From contig CALGBN010000237.1 of the NCBI GenBank assembly GCA_937877765.1, positions 1 to 19,126 on the forward strand: a stretch of DNA of 19,126 bases, written 5' to 3'. Made by a program: the position numbers and the translations under genes. Under the pieces are notes generated by a model. It was not told the origin of the DNA. It saw only the letters and a list, made by a program, of their open reading frames with translations, and ran no database searches. Positions 14,840 to 19,126 of this stretch are shown here, in pieces (position 1 is the first letter of the stretch; each line of letters begins with the position of its first letter). Origin of the DNA: Candidatus Bathyarchaeota archaeon. Lineage in GTDB: Archaea > Thermoproteota > Bathyarchaeia > TCS64.

Positions 14840-16024
14840 TTAATCAACAGATTCTCGCAGGGTATCCAACGTCCTATTCAAACCGTCACCAAGATGAACC
14901 TCATTAATCTCTCTGAGAACATCCCTTATCTTTGCTGATTCAAGAACCTCGTCAACTCGTTGGACAAGATGTTCTAGTGTGACCTCTCGTTGATGTATCG
15001 ATTTTGCTACGTTCATTTCCATTGCTCGTCGAGCATTACCATACTGCTCAGGATGCTTAGGCATGGGAATAATCACACTAGGCTTCCCATAGCTAATACT
15101 CTGCATCAGTGTCTCGTGTCCACCGCGGCTGATCACGGCGTCGCATGCATCAAGATAATCAAACCTGTTCTCGATCCATGGAATCAGGGTCAAGTTTCCA
15201 CGCTGTATTTTTCTTGAGCCACCGTTAGGAATCCCCATGGACATTATGACTTTGTATCGGTCGGGGAACCTACTCAGTATGGGTATCAGTAGCTTGATGA
15301 GGGGTATCTTCTCAGACCTTGGACCACTGATACCAGCATAGATCAACTTTTGATCCTCTCTTACCCCAAGTTCTTCCCTGATCTCTTTAACTCGGTTATT
15401 CTTGTTTGGAGTCTGGGGTATTATTGAGCCTACTAGTTTAACTCGTGCCCCTATTCTGCGTGGTATTCTTAGGCTATCGAGACTGATGGTGTATGGCTCT
15501 GGGAAATCAGGAATCAATATTATACTGCTAAGAGCCCATGACCGCCCCAAGGTAGTCATTATCATACCATCAATAACTCTGAAAAAGATAGTATCACGTT
15601 CCCGGGGCACCCTTGGGAGATACTGATTCAATATAGAAACAATGGGTATCTTGAGAAGCCTCGCAGCGTAGATGGAACTGAGTCTAGTATCAGCGAAGAC
15701 CAAGTCAGGTTCAAAAGCTTGTATAGTCTGCATCTCAAACCTAACTTGATCGAGGAAAGTAAGCGCGCTTCCCATACCAGACAAGAGAGTTGCTGCCTTG
15801 ATGTCTATGCTTCCAGTGATATCTACATTCATACTCAAGTCTGGAGCCGAGACCACAGGCAAACCAAACTTGTGAACATAATCAACACTCTCAAGATACG
15901 TAGAGAGGAGAACCTGTCCTCCCTCAGCGATGACACTCTGAGCGATAGGCAATGTACGGGTTATGTGACCTAAACCCATACCACATACACCGAAATAGAT
16001 GCGTTTGCCATCGAATCCTGTCAT
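14840..16024 (-). CDS. GT28/MurG-like glycosyltransferase (GT-B fold)
   Basis: A 394-residue nucleotide-sugar glycosyltransferase of GT-B fold, resembling MurG/GT28. Seen: N-terminal acceptor domain starting RIYFGVCGMGLGHITRT (8-24, with the glycine loop GMGLGH), FEPDLVFADTR near 104-114, a central linker, and the C-terminal donor domain with LIYAGISGPRSEK (start of the nucleotide-sugar binding half) and SRGGHETLMQSISYGKPSVI near 297-316, followed by PMPKHPEQ, typical of sugar-nucleotide binding. No transmembrane span is clear, so it probably works at the membrane face on a lipid or glycan acceptor. In archaea such enzymes decorate lipids, S-layer glycans or similar; the substrate cannot be read here. 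SD AGGAG, overlapping the AMMECR1 stop, lies 9 nt before the ATG at 16024, which supports both the start and co-transcription with AMMECR1 (12-nt gap). Confidence 0.85.
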   Translation of the reverse strand: MTGFDGKRIYFGVCGMGLGHITRTLPIAQSVIAEGGQVLLSTYLESVDYVHKFGLPVVSAPDLSMNVDITGSIDIKAATLLSGMGSALTFLDQVRFEMQTIQAFEPDLVFADTRLSSIYAARLLKIPIVSILNQYLPRVPRERDTIFFRVIDGMIMTTLGRSWALSSIILIPDFPEPYTISLDSLRIPRRIGARVKLVGSIIPQTPNKNNRVKEIREELGVREDQKLIYAGISGPRSEKIPLIKLLIPILSRFPDRYKVIMSMGIPNGGSRKIQRGNLTLIPWIENRFDYLDACDAVISRGGHETLMQSISYGKPSVIIPMPKHPEQYGNARRAMEMNVAKSIHQREVTLEHLVQRVDEVLESAKIRDVLREINEVHLGDGLNRTLDTLRESVD

Positions 16025-16036
16025 CGAGTATTACTC

Positions 16037-16594
16037 CTAGTCTATTATGTGTCTGATTATTTTTCCTCGGGGAGTCTCTTCCTTAAACAATATCGCTTGG
16101 AACCTGTATATTTCTGTGCCCTGTTTTCTCCATTCTTGTTGGGGTAATCCAGCCTTGACACAGCATTGTGAAAGGAACTCTCTACTATTCCAGCCCCACT
16201 CTACAGGTACCTGTGGTAGAAGTAGCCCTCGTCTCCAGCCTTTTCCTATTATTAATCCGTCTCTTCCAACCACAATTTCATCAGGTAGTGTCTCAGGATC
16301 ATCAACAGCCAGTTTCTCGGGGGGAGTCAATACACTGATCTCGATGGTTATTCCCTCCATCTCGTCAGCCTTGACTGGTGGAAACCGTGGGTCATTGAAG
16401 GCTGAGCTTTCAGCTGCCTCCATTATGGCATCAATTAGCGGCTTTGTTGGGTATGGTAGCCCGATGCAGCCTCGTAAACCATATGCGCCTCGTTTGTGCT
16501 CGTTGAGGGTGACGAATACACCGCATTTTTCCATAAGAACTGGGTCGGTTATAGGTACTGGTTTCCCTGATAGGCGCAGTTTGTGTTCAATCAC
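16037..16594 (-). CDS. AMMECR1 family protein (start uncertain)
   Basis: An AMMECR1-domain protein, a family found in archaea, bacteria and animals whose function is poorly defined. Seen: GAYGLRGCIGLPYPTKPL with the family signature LRGCIG, AESSAFNDPRFPPV, EISVLTPPE, GLIIGKGWRRGLLLPQVPVE and WNSREFLSQCCVKAGL. The GTG at 16594 is the first canonical start (185 residues), but the frame is open upstream to a TAA at 16676-16678 and encodes LFTLTDEQGEYLVKLARQ, the usual AMMECR1 N-terminus. A strong GGAGG (16657-16661) stands 8 nt before a TTA codon at 16646-16648 where a start would be expected, and no ATG, GTG or TTG is in frame there. The real protein therefore probably begins near 16648, from a non-standard codon or with a sequencing/point change. 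It shares the Mut7-C/GT operon direction. Confidence 0.9.
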   Translation of the reverse strand: MIEHKLRLSGKPVPITDPVLMEKCGVFVTLNEHKRGAYGLRGCIGLPYPTKPLIDAIMEAAESSAFNDPRFPPVKADEMEGITIEISVLTPPEKLAVDDPETLPDEIVVGRDGLIIGKGWRRGLLLPQVPVEWGWNSREFLSQCCVKAGLPQQEWRKQGTEIYRFQAILFKEETPRGKIIRHIID

Positions 16595-16656
16595 CTGTCG
16601 AGCTAACTTTACCAGATATTCTCCCTGTTCATCAGTTAGTGTGAATAAGCGGCTTG

Positions 16657-16661
16657 CCTCC
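16657..16661 (-). promoter_or_regulatory. Strong SD before a non-canonical AMMECR1 start
   Basis: AAAAGGAGG on the minus strand is the best ribosome site in this region. It sits 8 nt before TTA (16646-16648), the position where the conserved AMMECR1 N-terminus begins, and 62 nt before the first canonical in-frame GTG. Confidence 0.5.
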
Positions 16662-16688
16662 TTTTCTACAATCTGTTAGAAAATTTCT

Positions 16689-17162
16689 TTATAAATTGTT
16701 GGAACTCTTGAGGCGTTCCAGGGAGTCAAGTATCTGAACCCAGTGACTGCCCCGCCAATAAACCGCCTCACACTTCATGCAACGCCAAAACTCATCAAAC
16801 GCGTTATACGATTCCTTAGGGACAACATCCTTTACACTAGTCTTCTTTACAGATTCTAAAAGTCCGTTACATCTTGGGCAACGAGTATTCTTCGGTTTTA
16901 CTTCAAGATCATAGGCATTAGTTATCTCTTGGAGCTGCTTCATGGTTTCATCTGATTGGATAAGTAATGCTTGAGTACCGTTTTTTATTGACCTCTGAAC
17001 CAGCTCAGAGTCTCGTGTGACCAGTATTCTATCGGTTTTCAATGCTTCAGCCCGCAGATCATCATCGTCTCGATCAGAATAGTATAGGGTATCATAGCCT
17101 AGAATACGTAACCATCGGGCAAGGCTTCCAAGCATACCATCAAGTAAGAAACTATGATTCAC
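16689..17162 (-). CDS. Mut7-C RNase domain protein with zinc ribbon
   Basis: A 157-residue protein of the Mut7-C family, a PIN-like nuclease fold with a C-terminal zinc ribbon common in archaea. Seen: FLLDGMLGSLARWLRILGYD (5-24) with the first acidic residue Asp8, ILVTRDSEL (46-54) with Asp51, and the acidic run DRDDDD between them; then a zinc ribbon with Cys95/Cys98 (CPRC) and Cys128/Cys131 (CMKC). The acidic residues are the presumed metal/catalytic site. Cellular RNA targets are not known. The GTG at 17162 begins right at the conserved Asp region, and no SD is visible, so translation may depend on an upstream transcript or a leaderless start (AT-rich ATTATTATC just upstream). It lies 30 nt after the CBS gene and 40 nt before the probable AMMECR1 start, so the genes are likely linked. 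Confidence 0.88.
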   Translation of the reverse strand: MNHSFLLDGMLGSLARWLRILGYDTLYYSDRDDDDLRAEALKTDRILVTRDSELVQRSIKNGTQALLIQSDETMKQLQEITNAYDLEVKPKNTRCPRCNGLLESVKKTSVKDVVPKESYNAFDEFWRCMKCEAVYWRGSHWVQILDSLERLKSSNNL

Positions 17163-17192
17163 AGATAATAATTGTAGAATGAGTTAATGAGT

Positions 17193-17747
17193 CTAGAGAT
17201 CGATACGGCATTCCTCGCAGAGGAACTTACCATCAACCTCACGAAGATCATTCGAGTAGACCTCACAGCTGTCACAGTAGCCTATTGTTGATGAACTAGT
17301 GGCTGGGCTGTTCTGCATTATCTCTTTTTGTTCACGCACGATATCAAGAACTGTTGGAACCAGTCTGATGATGTTTCTATCAGTGACTATTCCAACAAGT
17401 TCACCCTTGTATATGACGCCGAGTCTTCTGATGTTTTCTTTATCCATCATTCTCATGGCGTCCATAAGCTCAAGCTCAGGCTCAACCATCTTCAAAGGAG
17501 ATGTCATCACCTTACCCGCAGTAATAGAGTTGGAGTCCACACCATCAGCAACAACGCGTGTAACAATATCTCGCTCGGTTACAATGCCTACTGGGTTTCC
17601 GTTCCCGTTTAATACAATGACTGCGCCTACGCGTTGTTCACGCATCTTTTTTGCTACATTAACTATGTCCTCGTTTTCAGTTACAGAGATCACTGGGCTG
17701 GACATTGCTTCTCTTACTTGCATCTTGGTCGTTAAGCCTAGGCTCAA
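17193..17747 (-). CDS. CBS-pair protein with C-terminal zinc ribbon
   Basis: A 184-residue regulatory-type protein with two CBS motifs, a module that binds adenosyl nucleotides. Seen: first CBS (about 10-65) with MSSPVISV, GAVIVL and PVGIVTERDIV; second CBS (about 78-130) with VMTSPLKMV, RRLGVI and ELVGIVTDRNI; then an acidic linker and a zinc ribbon with Cys158/Cys161 (CDSC) and Cys177/Cys180 (CEEC). The ribbon may bind a nucleic acid or protein partner, an inference. The start is a TTG at 17747, because AGGTGA lies 6 nt upstream and a TATA box lies further up; ATG at 17723 would delete only eight residues. It is the first gene of the likely minus-strand run CBS, Mut7-C, AMMECR1, glycosyltransferase. 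It ends in TAG. Confidence 0.92.
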   Translation of the reverse strand: MSLGLTTKMQVREAMSSPVISVTENEDIVNVAKKMREQRVGAVIVLNGNGNPVGIVTERDIVTRVVADGVDSNSITAGKVMTSPLKMVEPELELMDAMRMMDKENIRRLGVIYKGELVGIVTDRNIIRLVPTVLDIVREQKEIMQNSPATSSSTIGYCDSCEVYSNDLREVDGKFLCEECRIDL

Positions 17748-17780
17748 GCAGTTTCACCTACTCTGAAGTTGTATGAGAGA

Positions 17781-17790
17781 CTATAAAAAG
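17781..17790 (-). promoter_or_regulatory. TATA box and SD for CBS gene
   Basis: CTTTTTATAG on the minus strand centres about 39 nt before the TTG at 17747, predicting a leader of roughly 13 nt that contains AGGTGA (17753-17758), 6 nt before the start. It is the clearest promoter-SD pair in the window and supports a TTG start. Confidence 0.6.
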
Positions 17791-17815
17791 CTCATGAAGT
17801 GAAGGGCACACACAA

Positions 17816-18163
17816 TTATAGATCGGTTAGAACCTGATAGAGGTTCCCGCATTTATTGCAGCTGATTACAGTTGATCTATTTCTTGAGTCGTCATCAACC
17901 TGAATCCATGAGCCGCATTCCTTGCACTTCATTAGATAACCTGAGAGGTCATCTCCCTTTCCTGACTTGTACATCAGGGGTTGTACGTGGATCACATTTC
18001 CTAAAATGGGTCGTTTGATACCCAGTCTTGACGCCTTTAATCTTATAGCGTTCTCTGTTCGTTTTGGAAATCTTTCTACTATTTCTTCAAATGTTTTATT
18101 TGATGTGTATAAATCGCGTAGGAGTTTTACCTCTTCATCAGTCCATTCTTGTATCTTTACCAT
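17816..18163 (-). CDS. Myb/SANT-like HTH protein with zinc ribbon
   Basis: A 115-residue small protein with an N-terminal Myb/SANT-like helix-turn-helix (EWTDEEVKLLRDLYTSN at 6-22, then RTENAIRLKASRLGIKRP at 35-52, a recognition-helix-like segment) and a C-terminal zinc ribbon with Cys80/Cys83 (CKEC) and Cys102/Cys105 (CNKC). It is probably a DNA-binding transcription factor. I start it at ATG 18163, since MVKIQEWTDEE begins the domain; the open frame to 18313 adds a low-complexity, poorly protein-like 50 residues, which I reject. No convincing SD is seen: AGGGGAT is 9 nt or more upstream. The upstream region is unusually rich in inverted repeats, and the protein may act there, which is an inference. 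The downstream gene is the CBS protein, 68 nt away with its own promoter. Targets are unknown. Confidence 0.82.
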   Translation of the reverse strand: MVKIQEWTDEEVKLLRDLYTSNKTFEEIVERFPKRTENAIRLKASRLGIKRPILGNVIHVQPLMYKSGKGDDLSGYLMKCKECGSWIQVDDDSRNRSTVISCNKCGNLYQVLTDL

Positions 18164-18207
18164 ATGCGCAGTATCCCCTAGTTTAGGTGACAATATTGTA
18201 GCGGAGA

Positions 18208-18246
18208 CACACACGATTACACAGAAATATTCTGTGCCGCTGTGTG
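18208..18246. repeat. Nested inverted repeat (hairpin 1)
   Basis: CACAGAA (18220-18226) and TTCTGTG (18230-18236) form a perfect 7-bp stem around ATA. Outside it, CACACA near 18209 can pair with TGTGTG (18241-18246), giving a longer interrupted hairpin. It could be a regulator-binding palindrome or an RNA hairpin. Confidence 0.6.
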
Positions 18247-18251
18247 GGCGC

Positions 18252-18269
18252 GATTCAGGCATACCCGAA
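18252..18269. repeat. Imperfect inverted repeat (hairpin 2)
   Basis: ATTCAGG and CCCGAAT match as inverted repeats at six of seven positions around a short CATA loop. It lies between hairpins 1 and 3. Confidence 0.4.
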
Positions 18270-18275
18270 TACTTA

Positions 18276-18314
18276 CTTGCACGCTGTAATACCAACCGAG
18301 GGCTAACGTGCAAG
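18276..18314. repeat. Perfect 8-bp inverted repeat (hairpin 3)
   Basis: CTTGCACG (18276-18283) and CGTGCAAG (18307-18314) are perfect inverted copies separated by 23 nt. This could be a stem-loop in a leader RNA or two half-sites for a dimeric DNA-binding protein. Confidence 0.6.
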
Positions 18315-18563
18315 CATCGTGATTGTCTTCCACTACAGGCACTAATGGGCTGTGTTTGTTATAATATGATTCTGTTGCATGGAATTGTCATTCTAGGCGG
18401 GTTTTTTCAGTACCCTATATAGTGTTATTGAGGCATATGTGTTAAGAATGTCCCACATATCTGTGACAACCAGATTATTTAGTCGTAGAACACAAACTTG
18501 AGAAAACCAGTTAAAAAGCATTAACAAGAATCAATAAAACCAGACAAAAATGAGCAACAATCG

Positions 18564-18576
18564 AAAGGTTTAATGC
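18564..18576 (+). promoter_or_regulatory. BRE/TATA promoter for PAC2 gene
   Basis: GAAAGG followed by TTTAATGC looks like a BRE-TATA pair. The TATA part centres about 33 nt before the ATG at 18606, predicting a leader of about 8 nt. Confidence 0.45.
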
Positions 18577-18605
18577 AAATACTAATCTCCCATATCAGGA
18601 ATCCC

Positions 18606-19126
18606 ATGGACATTGAATATTATGAAAAACCAAAGCTAGACAAACCCAACATGATCGCTGCTTGGCCAGGCATGGGGTTCCTAGCAAAGATCAGCGCAGA
18701 CTATCTAAGACGCCAGATAAAAGCAACAAAGTTCGCTGAGATTAGATACTTTCACAATGTTCTTGTCTACAACAATGGGGTAGCTGAGCTTGCGCCAATA
18801 AAGCACAAATTATACTATTCAGAGGAAAAGAACCTCGTCATCTGTGTAGGTGATGCACAGCCTTCTATCCCAGAGGAGTCACTGAGACTTGCCCAACAGA
18901 TCGCAGACATAGCGGTTGAACTTGGCGTAACTAGGATCTTCACTATGGCAGCGTATCCTAACGACTTCTATGATGAACCCAGTGTTTACGGGGTATTCAC
19001 AGACGAGGAGTATAGGGACGAGTTAACCAGCCTAGGTGTAAAGGTTCTTGAAGATGAAGGTGCGGTCAATGGCTTGAATGGAGTCATGATAGGGGTAGCT
19101 CAATCAAAGAATATCCCGGGCGTCTG
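18606..19126 (+). CDS. PAC2 family protein (proteasome assembly chaperone-like), 5' part
   Basis: The first 173 codons of a PAC2-domain protein; the gene runs off the window. PAC2 proteins are named after a eukaryotic proteasome assembly chaperone, and archaeal members are often called proteasome assembly chaperone family or ATP-grasp-related proteins of unproven role. Seen: MIAAWPGMGFLAKISADYL near 16-34 (the family's conserved WPGMG-like start), NLVICVGDAQPS near 79-90, a helix with LAQQIADIAVELGVTRIFTM (about 98-117) and GLNGVMIGVAQSKNIPGV at the visible end, matching the family's GLNG glycine-rich strand. The ATG at 18606 is preceded by AGGA 6 nt upstream and a BRE/TATA site. It is divergent from the HTH-zinc ribbon gene across the 442-nt noncoding region. 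No signal peptide. Confident as to family, not as to function. Confidence 0.85.
   Translation, partial: MDIEYYEKPKLDKPNMIAAWPGMGFLAKISADYLRRQIKATKFAEIRYFHNVLVYNNGVAELAPIKHKLYYSEEKNLVICVGDAQPSIPEESLRLAQQIADIAVELGVTRIFTMAAYPNDFYDEPSVYGVFTDEEYRDELTSLGVKVLEDEGAVNGLNGVMIGVAQSKNIPGV

Larger units (their letters stand above)
18164..18605. other. Long noncoding divergent region with inverted repeats
   Basis: A 442-nt stretch without a credible gene lies between the HTH-zinc ribbon gene (-) and the PAC2 gene (+). It holds three neighbouring inverted repeats (18208-18314), a minus-strand TATA-like TTATAATA near 18360-18368, a six-T run at 18402-18407 that could end a plus-strand transcript, and A-rich sequence at 18480-18560. 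No tRNA cloverleaf or C/D box is recognised by eye. Confidence 0.6.

Noticed and set aside
16047..16679. 210-residue plus-strand ORF opposite AMMECR1
   Set aside because: The minus strand carries conserved AMMECR1 motifs throughout, so the opposite frame is a shadow.
18164..18313. Extended N-terminus of the HTH-zinc ribbon protein
   Set aside because: The extra frame runs through the hairpins and is not domain-like; ATG 18163 begins the HTH.
18164..18605. tRNA, CRISPR or transposon in the long gap
   Set aside because: No cloverleaf with a GGTTCRANNCC arm, no repeat-spacer periodicity and no terminal repeats with a transposase frame.

Overview
The window is archaeal chromosomal DNA. The genes that show this are two tandem group II chaperonin (thermosome) genes, an Lhr-type helicase, AMMECR1, a Mut7-C RNase/PIN-like protein, an FmdE-domain protein and a PAC2 (proteasome assembly chaperone-like) protein. 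TATA-like boxes lie about 26 bases upstream of several start codons, some apparently leaderless, and GGAGG/GGTGA Shine-Dalgarno sites precede others. Base composition is moderate. The lineage cannot be fixed from the sequence alone; an uncultured peptide-using archaeon (Asgard, TACK or euryarchaeal) would fit. I see no rRNA, tRNA, CRISPR array, transposase or prophage. It looks like core and metabolic chromosome, not a classic accessory island.

Layout. (1) 2-2363 (+): the 3' part of one thermosome gene and a complete second one, probably co-transcribed. (2) 2479-6168: an M20D-type amidohydrolase (+), a small FmdE-domain protein (-), an M19 dipeptidase-like protein with an eroded metal site (+), and a flavodoxin-ferredoxin (EFR1-like) fusion (-). 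(3) 6253-8046 (+): an M24 Xaa-Pro aminopeptidase directly abutting a C_GCAxxG_C_C redox-type protein. (4) 8156-10511 (-): a PP-loop ATPase, an amber-separated 56-codon in-frame tail, and a D-Ala-D-Ala-ligase-like ATP-grasp enzyme. A threonine-synthase-like PLP enzyme (10598-11560, +) diverges from this operon. (5) 11643-14486 (+): the Lhr helicase. (6) 14499-18163 (-): an AhpD/CMD-like protein, a GT28/MurG-like glycosyltransferase, AMMECR1, Mut7-C, a CBS-pair protein with a zinc ribbon, and a Myb/SANT-like HTH protein with a zinc ribbon. (7) 18164-18605: a noncoding, hairpin-rich stretch, then a PAC2-family gene (+) that runs off the end.

How the genes may work together. Three unrelated peptidase-type proteins (M20, M19, M24) suggest peptide or amide scavenging, with redox proteins (flavodoxin-ferredoxin, C_GCAxxG) between them. 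The PP-loop/ATP-grasp pair resembles amide- or peptide-forming chemistry of the kind seen in cell-wall precursor synthesis, but its product is unknown. The minus-strand block is information-processing and regulatory in flavour; three of its neighbouring proteins (Mut7-C, CBS, HTH) each end in a four-cysteine zinc ribbon.

Most notable oddities: the PP-loop gene stops at TAG but its frame continues as convincing protein up to the next gene; AMMECR1 has no canonical start where its conserved N-terminus begins, although a strong SD sits there; the M19 homologue lacks the HxD pair and bridging Glu; all 18 visible stop codons are TAG or TAA, never TGA; and synonymous codon style flips in blocks inside several genes.
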